Source: Buddleja alternifolia
Lineage: Eukaryota > Streptophyta > Magnoliopsida > Lamiales > Scrophulariaceae
Direction: 5' to 3'
Assembly: GCA_019426215.1 (NCBI GenBank)
Contig: CM033394.1
Span: 18,806,195 to 18,870,194 of the forward strand
DNA length: 64,000 nucleotides
Program-made: the position numbers and the translations under genes
The notes under the pieces: generated by a model
Told to the model about the DNA's origin: nothing
What the model saw: only the letters and a program-made list of their open reading frames with translations
Databases searched by the model: none
Shown: positions 22,966 to 36,400 of the stretch, in pieces
Layout of the letters: each line of letters opens with the position of its first letter
How positions within the stretch are numbered: position 1 is the first letter of the stretch

Positions 22966-23270
22966 GTGGCAGGGGTGGTAGCAGCGATTAGGATGGGAGG
23001 TGGGGGGGAAGACAAACATTCTTTTCTTTTACTTTTTTTTTCATTTAGTTTATTAATATTTTGATAAATTTCAATTTCAATTTTTTTTATCATTAAAACC
23101 AACGGCGCGCTCAATCGCCATTTTTCATTAATTTTTCAACGTTTGGACCAAAAGTGTCACTTTTTCACTCCTATGGAACTAAAAGTGTCACAAAAATTCC
23201 TATGGGACTAAAAGTGTTTTGGGACGACTCCTACGGGACCAAAAGTGCAACTTTCCCCTATACAATTGTT
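22966..23270. other. Unclassified segment with repeated phrase
   Basis: Non-coding. The phrase TATGGGACTAAAAGTG recurs in variants near 23145, 23175, 23203 and 23237. A related phrase appears at 63780-63810. It may be the end of a non-autonomous DNA transposon, but I found no terminal repeats. Confidence 0.35.
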
Positions 23271-24545
23271 TTAATAAAAATAAAGATACAAACTGGGCTG
23301 CTCAAACTCTGGTCCAATACAAACCAGATAATAAAAAGAAACCAACCCTAAGCCCCTACGAGGTGTCACCATCACATAATGATAAAAGGAGCAGATAATC
23401 AAATTAAATGCATATGTGATTATTATTAAATCTTACTTAATATTAAATTAAATCTAATTAATTATTTTTTAAAATAAATCCAATCTATTTTGATTTTTAA
23501 TGTTAATGGGCCAAGCCCAAACATTTTTTTTAATCAATTAAAATGGACTTTATCAAATAAATCCCAACATGGATGGAATAATTTAAAAGTGAAACTAAAC
23601 TCTAAGATTTATAAAAATATATAATTAAATCTAATTTTAATTCATATAGGCCAATCCAATATAATTTAATCCATAAAATAAAGCAAGCCCAACAAGCTTT
23701 ATTTAGACACTTAAATCCAATTTAAATATCAAGAATTAAATTTGATGATTAATTTTTAAGTGGCTAAAAAATCCAATATTTGGCCATAGAAAATCCAATT
23801 TTTCAAATAAACTAATCAAAAGTAAATCTAATTTAATCTCAATTAAATCCAATTTTAAAAAAAGAAAAAGTCTTTATAGGTCTTTTAATTTTAAATTTAA
23901 TCCGTAAAAGAATTTTAAAAAATACTAATTGGGTTTGAACCCAATTTTATTTTCAAAATTATCCATTGGGTTCAAAATACATCCAACAGACTAAACGGGC
24001 CAAACCCCAATTAAAAAAATTAATTTCAAACACGTAGGATTAATTCAGGGCCCAACCCGACTAAAATCAAAATTACACGTCGGGCCAAGCCCGAAGGACG
24101 GGGCTGCCCTAGATTCACACCGCGCCATGCGATCTGATCGCACGGCGTTGTGCGACAACACAGCAGCGCGGCCAGGCCACGGAATTGGACGCGGCTAGGC
24201 CACGTCGCATGGTGTGGCCAAGCCGCGCTGCGTAGGTGCGGCACGACACCAGGAGCCATCGGGTGGCGCACCATCCGCTGTCCGATGGCTGTTTTTTGAT
24301 GATGCCACCATGGCTTCGCCTCGTCTTTTCCAATCTTGCAATTTTAATCATCAAAACCCAATTGTTTAAACATGCATATCTTTAAATCATAGCACCCAGT
24401 TTTTACATTTTTGCATGCAATCATGAAAAACATAAAATCATACATTCACATTAGTCAAATAATACAAACATATTATCATATATTCATATTCATCAAATAA
24501 TATAAACATATGAATAGATAGAAAAAATATGAAAGCCATGAATCT
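23271..24545 (-). other. Leader of a truncated copia element with GC-rich island
   Basis: AT-rich leader sequence left of the primer-binding site at 24546, with degenerate repeats of AAATCCAATTTAA (23400-23900). A sharp GC-rich island at 24060-24330 stands out. No gag is attached; the element is cut off near 22966-23270. The frames inside the island show no domain. Confidence 0.6.
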
Positions 24546-24558
24546 GGCTCTGATACCA
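24546..24558 (-). other. Primer-binding site, initiator Met tRNA
   Basis: GGCTCTGATACCA on the + strand is the reverse of TGGTATCAGAGCC, one base from the LTR at 24560. Confidence 0.9.
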
Positions 24559-24559
24559 C

Positions 24560-26169
24560 TGTTGTGAATTGAACCGGCGGATAAAACATTTTTTCAATTC
24601 ACAAAGCCCGGATTCAATTCATTTTTTTGACATTTTTGTTAACATGTAAATTGATTTTTCTTCAAGGGAAGAAGTATTCCAATTACCTTTTTGATGAAAT
24701 CCTTAAGCCTAGCTTTGAGAAGCAATGGATCGTTCCTTCCTCAAGATAATCACACAAAAGATGATCTTCGTATCTTAAAGCTTGACCTCCTCTACCTCAG
24801 TCGGGGTTGGACGGTTAGGGTTTATGGGGAGGGAGAAAGGATTTTGTGTTTCACTTCTTTTTACTCTTTAAGATGAAAAATATTACTTAGTTTGGATTTT
24901 TAATTAAGCACCTAGTGTTTAAATAAAAATTACTCCTTGACTTACAGGTGGGGAGTCCAATCCAATTGGTAATTAATTAAATACTAAGCTCTTTTAATTA
25001 ATAGTGCATTATTAATTCTAAATTAATCGTACTATTAACATTGATTGAATAAACATTATTTAATTACAATAATTAAATATATATTTATTATAATCAATAT
25101 ATCCCATTAATAATTTTCACTCTAAGTGTTATTACTAAAATATCCTTTATGAAGTAAAACTCCTTTATTTTATCACCTTTATATAGCACGAATCTCTAGT
25201 CTCATCTTGATTGGCTTTGGGAGGATTCCAATGATATAGTTATCACCATCATTCCTGTGAAGCTATATCGAAACCTAATCAAGGACGAGATGAATACTTC
25301 ATCTTGAACCTTTAAGTCACAATTACCACATGCGTATAAGCTCTTCACTTGACACAACCCGATTAAGTAAGAGTCATGAAATGTTAACCTCATACAACTT
25401 GATATTGTACTATATAATCATCGCGATGTGAAATTATCAAACTACCATTTGTATCCAATACTAGTCAGTTATAAATACTTTGGCCATAGACTTTAATTTC
25501 ACAACACCTATGACATACAGGTCACTTCTCGTTTACTTTCGAGACAGTGAATTTCTTATTGGCAGTCCACTTCCCATCGTCGAACGCACTAATTGAATCG
25601 TACTTCGAGATTGACCCCACCAACAGGTGATTTGGTCTAACTACTCTAATAACTTATTCATTGGTACGATCACAATGTAAAGGACTCCTCAGGTCTAAAG
25701 CTCACTTATACTATCATAAGATGTAATCCTTATCATTGACTGTCACCGAGTAAAAACCCATGTGATAGGGTTACAACGAGTCATGTTCGAATATGTGAAC
25801 TCTGTTAATCATATTCATGACACCATCTCCCACTATCCATTCAGTGCACGACTAACACTTCTTTATCAAAGCAAGTGTCATACGAGTTGAATCTAAACGC
25901 CGAATTTAGATTCTTTAACTCGCGAACTATGTTCACAAGATCAAGTACGTAACTCCATCAGTGCTTCTACTTATCAAATAAGCGGTGTTGAGTACACCTT
26001 GACCTTGATCTCAATTGACCTATTTGTTCAATACATTCAATGCCACAATTAGATTTATAAGAACAAAATCAATGCCTTTTGTTAATGATAAATGATAGTT
26101 ATACAATATAAATAAAATGCTTAATTAATTCCAATTTCCTCAATGGCATAGAGGGCATAACAAATAACA
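24560..26169 (-). repeat. Copia 5' LTR
   Basis: 1610 bp starting TGTTGTGAATTG and ending CAAATAACA. It is collinear with the other LTRs of this family. A TATATAAAGG box lies on the minus strand near 25181-25190. It directly abuts the tandem repeat array at 26170. The other end of its element is not preserved. Confidence 0.85.
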
Positions 26170-26938
26170 GTATTGATAAATATAAAAGCCGTATGTGAAC
26201 ATTTAAGATAAGGTATTATTTTAATAAAAATGACGTATGTGTATAGTCTAATGACGTACATGTGTCATCTAATGACGTACATGGTCAAATAAGTTGACGT
26301 ATTAGTTTATATAATTTATACATTTTAAATGACGTATTTCAATAGCAAAACGAACTATTATTACATATGAAATGATGTATTGTTACAACTAAAATAATGT
26401 ATTAATAAATATAAAGGTCGTATGTCAACATTTAAAATGACGTATTATTTTAATAAAAATGACTTATGTGTATAATCTAACTACGTAGACGTATAGTCTA
26501 ATGATATACGTGTGTAGTCTAATGACGTACGTGGTCAAATAAGTTCATGTATTATTATATAAATTATACATTTAAATGACGAATTTCAATAGCAAACCAA
26601 AGTATTATTACATATGAAATGATGTATTGTTACAACTAAAAAGAGGTATTAATAAATATAAAAGCCGTATGTCAACATTTAAGATGCCGTATTATTTTAA
26701 TAAAAACAATGTACGTATATAATCTAACAACGTATGTGTATAGTCTAATGACGAACTTCTGTATTCTAATGACGTACGTCGTCAAATAAGTTGACGTATT
26801 AGTATATAAATTATACATTTTTAAATAATGTATTTCAACAGCAAATCGAAGTATTTAAATAGACTTATTATTTCATTCATTATGAAGTATGATTTCTTGT
26901 CAATTGACGTATTTGTATATTAAAATTTATGTATTAGT
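26170..26938. repeat. TGACGTA-rich tandem repeat, three units
   Basis: Three imperfect units begin TATTRATAAATATAAA at 26171, 26399 and 26647, a period of about 230-250 bp. TGACGTA occurs about ten times. The array is interrupted by the CACTA element at 26939 and resumes at 37894. No coding potential is seen. Confidence 0.85.
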
Positions 26939-26970
26939 CACTACAACAAAATACACATATTAGGACACTT
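26939..26970 (+). repeat. Left terminal inverted repeat of CACTA 1
   Basis: CACTACAACAAAATAC, then ATATTAGGACACTT. It pairs with 37862-37893. The first 13 bases match the other end. Confidence 0.9.
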
Positions 26971-26999
26971 TTGCAGGGATATTTTTTTATAAGTTTCCA

Positions 27000-28077
27000 A
27001 AAAAAATTATATTGGGCCACATGCCAAATTTTAGTCATCAGTCTATTACGCGGGCAAAAAAAGGCTCCTATTTTTCTTTCCCGGTCAAATTTTTTCCCAA
27101 TTTCTTTTTCCCCCACTTTTCTCGCGCAGTACACTGAGAGATCTCTTAGGTTTCTTTTACTCTCACCTCTCACCACAACTCGGTTCATCAACCAGCGCCT
27201 TCATCTGCTCGAGGAGGGTGTCCATCTTCTCCACCAAAGCATGTAAAATCTCTCTTTCTCCATCACTTCCTCTAATTACCTCTTCATCTTCCCCAATTTT
27301 ATTTTCTAATTAATCTAAAAATTTAGGGTTTAACTTAAATTTCATAATTTTATGGCTTTCTCTTGCACTCTCGTTCTTTGCTTGGCTATTGTGCCATCCT
27401 TCTGTTTTAGATGATAGAATCACTGATTTGCATCTTTTTGCTTGCTCTCTTTTTTTCTCTTTAAATTTCTTGAAAAATATTTTGTTTGCTGGTAGATTCT
27501 TCGTAATAAAACTCTCTAATGCAAATTTTAATAGAAGAAATTCTTGTTTTTTACAGATTTTTTGATTGATCAAATAATTAGTTTTTTTGTTGGAGGACGT
27601 TTATCGGCGTTTTTAACGCCGTCCCGTATTTCACCCCAAAAAAGACGGCAAAGTAAAAAGGCAGAAGAAGAAAAGATGAGGAAGAGTTTTACCAATAAAA
27701 AGTGATATTATTGAAAAAGAATAGGGTTTAAACTCTAATTGTAAATCTCCTTCTGCTCTTCTTCTACATCTGCTGAAAGCGAGAGCCAAAACTACAGAGG
27801 CAAGCTTCCTTCTACTTTTTCCTTCTCTTTTAGACATCTTGACTCTATTTCACATGAACTGCTCCAGCTTGAAATCAAAGAATAAATAAACCTAAGTGAT
27901 CTTTTTATGTTTCTGAAATTTTCTAAGCGTATAATGACTAAAGAAGCCAACAGAAAAGTGGAACTTTGACCTTGAATAGAATTGAGGGACTTCTTTGTAA
28001 TATGGTAGTGTAACAATACGCCATAAGCTTGATAACAACGTGGCAAAGCATGGGACACTTAATTTTCTTGAATTATA
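27000..28077 (+). other. 5' subterminal and promoter region of CACTA 1
   Basis: No gene is seen. Pyrimidine-rich stretches and short frames (27310-27573, 27631-27837, both minus) show no domain. The palindrome-like GGCGTTTTTAACGCCG occurs at 27606-27621. This part probably holds the promoter and untranslated exons of the transposase gene. Confidence 0.4.
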
Positions 28078-28705
28078 TGTTAGGTATTTTCCACAACAAT
28101 TAATAATAAATAATTATAAGATTGATGTCATGCATGACCTATCCATAGGTCATGCATGATATATATGGACATCAAAGTTGAATTGCTCAACCAATGAGAG
28201 ACAAGCTTGGACGGTGACAATTAGCTATAAATAGGCATTGTTCTTGCCATTTGAAGATATCCCATCCGAGAGCAAAAACATAGAGAGAGCAAAGTGTGTG
28301 TAGTGTAGTATATACTAGGAAAAGTGTAGTGTATACTAGGGAAAACAATTTGTGGTAGATACAAATTGTACTACACGGGAAAACACTTGTGGGGTTTTTC
28401 TTTCGGGCCAATACAAAGGGGGGTTGAGAGTAGTGTTCTATATAACTTTGAGAGTGGTTGTACAAGAGTGATTTTCTTGAGTTTGTCTATAAACTTAAGT
28501 GTGTATTTTTTGTACCGGTAAATTTCTCTCATAGTGGAAGAACGGAAACTCTCGTGGACGTAGGCGGATTCTGCCGAACCACGTAAATCTTGTGTGCATT
28601 ATAGTTATATTTTTCGGGGTATTATTTTGTCATCAACTTGTTGGTGGGACTTGCCGAATCTTAATAAGTTAAATCTCGGGTCCAAAACTTCCGTTGCGCC
28701 CAACA
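28078..28705 (+). mobile_element. Solo LTR (copia-type)
   Basis: 628 bp starting TGTTAGGTATTTTCC and ending GCGCCCAACA. A perfect duplication TTATA lies at 28073-28077 and 28706-28710. CTATAAATAG at 28225-28234 is its TATA box. GTGGACGTAGG...GCCGAACCACGTAAATC near 28554-28587 is a phrase common in plant copia LTRs. No internal region remains, as expected after LTR-LTR recombination. Confidence 0.9.
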
Positions 28706-28710
28706 TTATA

Positions 28711-29736
28711 TGCATTCTTTTCCATCAATTTATGACATTGTGTATGCATATAGAATGCTTGAGTATTCTAAAACTTATTTGAAGCTTTGAGCAAATTGTT
28801 CACTTTCGAAAAATTTAAGTATAATATTTATTATTAGTGTTATTTACTATCTATTAAAAATGTAATGTAAATAGCCGTTTTTTTCTTACCGTGTTTTTCG
28901 TTGCTAACGTAAGATACACGTACGTATCAAGGTACGTATTTTTCTCATTTGCGTATTTTTACGCCAATTTTTTCAACGTACTTTTGAATGAAAAATCCAA
29001 TAATACTCTTACATATAATTAGGCGTTTAATACCCATCCCGTATTTTACTAACTATGGACTTCTATCTTGATTACAAGCCATATTGGAATCAAATTTGAT
29101 AAGACTTAATTGTATGAATCTTTGGATGTTGAGTTTAGTTTGTTATATTCTTAGACTTATATTTCACAAGGTAATGACTGACACCGGAAATATGTCAAGG
29201 GATAAATTAGGAGGCAACACAAGCACACACTTTCGATAAACTATTTAATAGAATAGGAAAGTTTAGGGAGAAATGAAAAGTTATTTAAAATTTCAGCAAC
29301 TTTGGGAGCTTCTCGTCTGTGCAGAGAGTTGTGCGCGTCTTGACGAGAAAATTCATAACTCATTGTAGCAATCTCGGATTCATCAACCGTTTTCTTCCCA
29401 TGAAACTAGACACATAGGGCTATCCACACATATATTGGATATAATCAAGAGACTTTTAGAACAAATCAGTTTTGTATTCAAAGTCAGATAAAAATCTGTG
29501 GTCAATTTACCTTAACCTTTTCATAGTTAATTTCTTATGGTTTAATATATGAAATGGTCAATTAAGTACATTCCTTTAAAAACGTAACAAGTTGGTTCTT
29601 TAACCTCTCTTTACTAAATAGTATGTATCCTACATATTTGACTTAATTTTAGTTATAAACTTTGGAGGGTTTTGTGTCGTTTCATATGTATAATTATTTT
29701 TGATTGAGATATATATTTCATTTTAGTAGGTCCATA
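28711..29736 (+). other. Upstream region of the CACTA 1 tnp2 gene
   Basis: I see no gene. CGTAYGTAT/CGTATTTT repeats near 28880-28990 suggest subterminal motifs. TTTTAGTAG at 29722-29730 could be a splice acceptor just before the tnp2 ATG. Confidence 0.35.
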
Positions 29737-32700
29737 ATGGATAAGAGTTGGATGCGTATACCAAGATCAATAAAAGACTATGAAAGAGGGTTAAATGAAT
29801 TTCTTGACATGGCTTTTGGTCATGTGTGCCTCAATGGAAAAATTCATTGTCCATGTAAATTTTGTAAGAATGCAAAATGGGTAAATAGAGATGTTACTAA
29901 AGAACATCTTACAGTCGATGGGTTTATGAAAGGTTACACAAACTGGGTAGCACATGGGGAAGCTTACTCGTCTGGTCAAGTTAATTTTCAGATAAATAAT
30001 GAATTTAATATGATAGATGATATGCAAGGGTTGGTACATGATGCTTTTGGAATCAACGATACAGATTTAAACATGGAAGAAGAACCAAATGAGCAAGCTA
30101 AAACTTTTTATAAGTTGTTAGATGATGCTCGACAAGATTTATATCCAGGATGTAAGCAATTTTCTAAACTTGCATTTCTGATTCAACTCTTTCACCTCAA
30201 ATGTACTCGTAAATGGTCTAATAAGACATTTACGATGCTTCTTGAGCTGTTGAAAGAGGCATTTCCTGATTCATCCCAGTCATTGCCAAAATCTTACTAT
30301 GAAGTACATAAGATAATCAGGGCTTTGGGACTTGTATCAAAATTGATGCATGCCCTAATGATTGCATGTTGTATTGGAAAGAGCATGAGAATGATGCATT
30401 TTGCAATATTTGTAAAGCATCCCGATATGCTCAAGATGAAAATGACTCAATTAATGAAGATGATTCGTTGACTAAGTTTAAAAAAATTCCAGCCAAAGTA
30501 CCATTAAAGCCAAGGCTTCAAAGAATCTTTATGTTATCCAAAACCTCATCGTTTATGAGATGACACCAAGATGATCGCACAAAGGATGGTTGCATGAGAC
30601 ATCCTAGCGATTCTCCTCTTTGGCACGATTTTGATCGTCAACATCCTGATTTTGCCAAAGACGCAAGAAATGTAAGACTTGGTCTAGCAGCTGATGGATT
30701 TAGTCCATTTAAGACTATGAGTGTTACTCACAGCACATGGCCTGTCATATTGACTCCATATAACATGCCTCCATGGATGTGTATGAAAGAACCTTTTTTC
30801 TTTCTTACACTACTAATTCCTTGTCTGTCAGCTCCTGGAAACAACATTGATGTATACTTGCAACCTTTGATAGAGGAACTAAAAAAATTATGGGATGGGG
30901 TTGACACATATGATGCATCAAGAAAGCAAATTTTTTGTATGTGTGCAGCTTTGTTTTGGACTATCAATGATTTTCCAGCTTCTGCAAATTGTTTGGTTGG
31001 AGCACAAAGGGAGAGTTAGCTTGCCCATCATGCCATAGTAACACATGTTTTAAGTATTTATACAATAGCCACAAAGAGTAGTACATGAGTCATCGCAGAT
31101 TTTTTAGTGGTGATCATCCTTATAGGAAAGATGCTAAGTCTTTTGATGGTAATGAAGAAATCCGCAGTGCTCCCAGGCCATTGACTGGGGACATGGTGTT
31201 AGAGGAATTAACTGGATTCGACATGAGATTTGGGAAAAAAGTAACTGATAATCCAGTTTTTCCTCACAATTTGAAAAAGCGAAGCATTTTTTTTGAACTG
31301 TCATATTGGAAAGATAATTTATTGCGTCATAATTTAGATGTAATGCATATCCAAAAAAATGTTTGTGATAGTCTATTAGGGACTTTATTAAATCTTGATG
31401 GGAAGACTATAGATCATGAAAATTCTAGTCGTCATTTGCAAGATATGGGCATAAGACGAGAACTTCACCCTGTGTATCTTGATTCGAGAAAAAAATATTT
31501 ACCTGCCGCATGTTTTTCTATGAGTAAAAGGGAGAAAGAATTGTTTCTTGAAGTTCTTAAACATGTGAAAGTCCCTGATGGCTATGCATCTAACATATCG
31601 AGGCATGTTCAAGTTAAACCACCTAAAATCTCAGGTTTGAAAAGTCATGACAATCACATCTTGATGCAACAATTACTTCCAGTTGCTCTACGTAGAGTTT
31701 TGCCAAAGCATGTCAGAAGACCTTTGATTAATTTATGCACTTTCTTTAGAGAACTATCTTCTAAAGTTCTTAACCTTCGAGATTTTATTCATTTGGAAGA
31801 AGAGATTTCCAGAACTCTTTGTGACTTAGAGAAAAAATTTCCTCCATCATTCTTTAATATCATGATTCATTTACCAATTCATTTGGCATATGAGGCTCGA
31901 ATTGCGGAACCAGTGCAATATCGATAGATGTATCCCATTGAGAGGTAATATTATTTTTTGTCATTATTGTTTTACTTTATTCTAATAGAATTATGCGAAC
32001 ATTTTTATATTATTGAAATATTAGGTATCTATCAACATTAAAATCATATGTACGAAACCGAAGTCGTCCCGAGGGTTTTATTGCAGAGGCATACTTGATG
32101 GATGAGTGTTTGACCTTCTGCTCTAGATACTTAGAAGAAGTGGAGACAAAATTCAACAAGGTTAAAAGAAATGATGATAAATGTGGTAATGCCATGGTAG
32201 AGTTTCCCATTTTCTCTAACCCCGGGTGTCATATTGGGAGGCAAGACTCAATAGTTTTTGACAAAGAAACACTTACCAAAGCACATCAGTATGTATTGTT
32301 CAATTGTCATTCATCGAGTAAGAATTTTCCTAGAATAATTTTTTTTATCTTATTTTATTTTACATTATACTCATTCATGTTCAATTGCATGTAGGCAACA
32401 CAAAACCATTGTTAAAAATCAAAACACTCGTCTTAGTTTAAAGGATATCGAGCGCATACACAGTGACACTTTTTCGAGGTGGTTTAAGAATTTTGTTAGT
32501 TGATTATTTACTATGTTATTTTGTATACTCCATAACACGATTCTCTTTTCGAATGATAATTTATATTTTTTAATTGATTAACAGGTTGAGAATATGCATC
32601 TCAATGGAAATCCAGTGTCAAATGAACTTAGGGCCTTAGCTCAAGGCCCCAATCCAGTTTGGAGGAGATATAGAGGGTTTATTGTTAATGGATTTCGATT

Positions 32701-33223
32701 CCACGTGAAAAAATTTGAAAAAAGAAGAAGAACACAAAATAGTGGATTGGTGGTTACTGCACAAACCAGTAGTTATGCTAGCAGAAATGATGCCAATCCT
32801 ATTGTTGGTGATGTCACTTACTATGGGATGTTAAAGGATATTATTGAATTAGACTACTTTGAGGGAGGAAAAATTGTACTGTTCGAGTGTGATTGGGTGT
32901 CACCAGGAAGGGCACAAAAGCAAGATGAAACTGGCTTCACTTTAGCCAATTTTTCTAGGTCAAGGCAACATAATGAGCCATTTGTGCTAGCTTCTCAAGC
33001 ACAACAGATTTTTTATATAGAAGATCCAATAGAAAAGGGATGGCATGTTGTTATGAGGGCAAAAGCTATGGATTCTTTTGATATGGATCCAATTTTGAGC
33101 TTAGATGGAGGGACATTTCAGTACATCGCTAGTAATGATGGCCAATTGCATGCTGGAGATGAGAAATCCAATTGGGTTCGGGATGATGTAGAAGGAATTA
33201 TAGTTGGAGAAATTGAGAAGTGA
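29737..33223 (+). pseudogene. tnp2: CACTA 1 tnp2 (TNPD-type) transposase gene
   Basis: The ATG at 29737 opens MDKSWMRIPRS, the transposase-associated N-terminal domain with its CPCKFCKN zinc motif. The tnp2 core follows at 30100-31930: RHPSDSPLWH, ADGFSPFKT, HSTWPVILTPYN, NIDVYLQPLIEELKKLWDG and DVMHIQKNVCDSLLGTLL. The DUF4218 region continues through 31944-32480 with introns, and DUF4216 lies at 32594-33223 (YYGMLKDIIELDY, VLASQAQQIFYI). The protein would cut and join element ends in the nucleus. Frameshifts near 30335 and 30990 and stops at 30561, 31078 and 31925 break it. Introns are clear at about 31944-32022 and 32500-32584. Confidence 0.9.
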
Positions 33224-33498
33224 TTTGTTTTTATCACCTAATAGTATTACGAATTTATTAGATGTGGACAGTACTTATAATTAATGTCTTTTCTGTTAAT
33301 TGTTGATCTTTATTTTGTTTATCTAATTGTCACATTTTTAGATGTTTATACATTTCTGTTAAATGACACTATGAATGCACATTTTCATGCTAAGTGTTAT
33401 TTATGTTTCAAATTTTATTTCTCTAGTATTCATATTTATATTTCAAATTTACATGATCGATAGAGTTGTAACTAACATATTTTTTATATTTGCAGATT

Positions 33499-36400
33499 AT
33501 GCCTCCTAGAACTAGACCACGCACTAAGCGCCCTAGACATGAGGTATTAGAGCAGCGCCCCCAAGTCTCAGGGTTGGAGTCTACTCGACATGGTGCTACT
33601 CAAACACAATCAGGTTGTATAAATTGATTTTAATCATAAAAAAGAGTTCAGTGTAGAAAATTATAGAAACTGAATTTGAAGTAATTTAAATTTACAAGTT
33701 GCAATTTTGATGTTTCCAAATGATCAGATTCTGGTGGGGATTTTAATCTGTATGATGCAGCTATAGTTCAATCGAATCTGAACAGAAATACACGGGATAG
33801 AGCCACTAAAGATATAACCTCAACTCAAGACAATCCCATTGATGTTGAAACAGAGCAAGGTGAGTATCATTTCATTTATTTATTATTAAAATAGAGAAAA
33901 ATATAATGCTTACATTGTTATTTTTGTAGTTGGCAATAAAAGAAAAGGAGTAAGAGGACCGACTTGCATGCCTAAAAATTGGGGGCAACAGCCTGATGAG
34001 CTTGTCGCTGTTTCATTTAATGATCTTAGGCAACCAAATGATGAATTCAAGACTTGCACTTTGTCTCATTTTCTTGGTACAATTGCAAGGAATGGAAGAT
34101 ATTGTCCACTTCATTATAAAGATTGGAGACTAATGTCACATTCTTACAAAGGTGAAATGCTAAAAATTGTCAAGATTATTCATTTCATTATAATTGAGTT
34201 TCTTTAACTATGTATTCATTTCTTAAATAAATTTCATTGGTATATCATGACATTTGAAATTTTCTATTTGTAGGCAAAGTTTGAGTTACAACCGGGAAAG
34301 GAGCCTTATATTCTAAAATCAATTAACAAGAAATGGCGAAATTGGAAGAGTTACGTGAAGAGCCTGAATTTTGACCCTAACATACCCATTGAGCAGCAAA
34401 TGCTAGACATACCTAGTCAGGTCGATGAAGATCAATACAAAGCCTTAGTTAAGCATTGGATGTCTGACAAATCTAAGGTATAACACATATAAAACTACTT
34501 ATATAACAGTTAACTTTATTGTAATATTTACACGATTTTCACTTATTAATTTGTTTTGTTGCTTTTAAACTTCTTAGAAAATAAGTGAAAAAAACAAACA
34601 GACTCGTGCTAAGTTGGAATTTCATCATCGCATGGGCAAGAAAAGTTTTGCTATAGTAAAAGAAATAATGGTAAACTTTATTTTGTATTCAGTCAGGAGT
34701 GATTTATATATATTTAATTTTATAAAGTCTTCTCTTAATATGTGATTAATATAATGTAGAAGAAAAGGCTAGGTCGATATCCCACTCGAGCTGAGTTGTT
34801 TGAAGAATGCTATTATAGGCCAGATTGTTCACTTACAAGTGAAATGATACATGAATCAATTGTAAGTTAAATATTTGAGAAAATAGCAGATACCCCCCCC
34901 CCCCCCCACCCCCCAAAAAACTATTAGGTGATGTGCACTTTGCCCCCCAAACTATAAAAAGTTGCACTCAACACCCTAAACTATCATATATGTGCACTTT
35001 ACCACCTCGGTCAGCTTCGGGCAGTACACAGGGGACAAAGTGCTACAAAGCGCACATCACCAGATTTTTTTATTTTTTAAAATTTTTACTAATTTTTTTA
35101 TTTTTAAGATTTTTTATTTTTATACTTTTTTTCATTTTTTTTATTTATTTTCATGTTTCCGGATTTTTGAATTGTCTTTTTTGTTTTTAGAAAATTATGA
35201 ATATTTGAATTTATACTTCTTTTCATTGTTTTCTTACTTATTTTCATGTTTTATTTTTATTTCTCTTATTTTCATATTTGAAAATTATTTATTTCAAACC
35301 TAGAAATAATGTTTCAAGAAAAATCCAAATAAACCCCAATATCCATGATTTATATTGAACGATGAATGGGTAAAAATTTCCCCGAAACTGACCGAGGGGG
35401 TTAAGTTAATATTAAGAATATTTGAATTTAAAAAAAAAAAAAGAATAGCAGATACCCCCCCCCCCAACCTATGAGGTGATGTGCGCTTTGCCCCCTCACC
35501 TATGCGTTTTGTAGCACTTTGCCCCCTGTGTGCTGCTCGAAGCTGACCGAGGGGGCGAAGTGCACATATATGATAGTTTAGGGTGTTGAGTGCAACTTTT
35601 AATAGCTTGGGGGGCAAAGCGCACATCACCTCATAGTTTGGGGGGCAAAGCGCACATCACCTCATAGTTTTGGGAGGGGGGGTATTTGCTATTTTCTCTA
35701 AATATTTTATCTTATGCCTATATTTGTTGTTTATTTTAACAATATAGTTGAGTAAACGTTCTAATATTTAGTGTCGAATAATTATGTTATAAGAACAAAT
35801 GAAAGAAGTAGCAGAGCAAGAACCTGAATGTTCAAATGACAATGATTGTGTTCCTAACCTTAATGATGCATATGCAAAGATAATGGGCCAGGACAAGCAT
35901 GGATATTTGCGCATGTATGGTGTGCGAGTGACTCCAGCTAATGTTTGTGGGGCAATACCTGGTCGTGATGCAAGTTATAGATTGGCTATGAAGTGTAAAA
36001 GCAAGAATATGGAAGCAGTAGAGAAATTTGATGCATTAAATGCGAAAGTAGAAAGTTTGTCAGCTTTAGTCAATGGGAGAGCACAATCTGTTGGACAACT
36101 CGATGGTCAAAATATTCCACTTTTGTCTTCAAACAATCAGCGCTCATCTGCATCAATGTCACGTCCAATGCACATTCGGGTAAAAAAAATTGACTTTTTG
36201 TTGAGTTTTACATAGATAAGTTGAAGTATTTGATTTTTCAATCCAAGCAATATAAAATGCAGGTTCATTCTCGTGTTGTCTTGAAAAGCTTGAGGAATAT
36301 AAATGAAATCGTTGCAAGTGGCTACGTTAGTGAGATGGAGTATGTCAAAGTTAATGGTGAGGAATTGGGGTCTGACTGGTGCGAGATAGTAATTCAATCA

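Noticed and set aside
24026..24354. Two overlapping minus frames of about 80 residues
   Set aside because: They overlap in two frames in a GC-rich island; neither resembles gag or another known domain.
27310..27837. Minus frames in the 5' region of CACTA 1
   Set aside because: Antisense to the transposase gene, Lys-rich by composition and without domain.
34933..35303. Phe-rich plus frames
   Set aside because: Low-complexity T-rich interior of the Mutator-like element.
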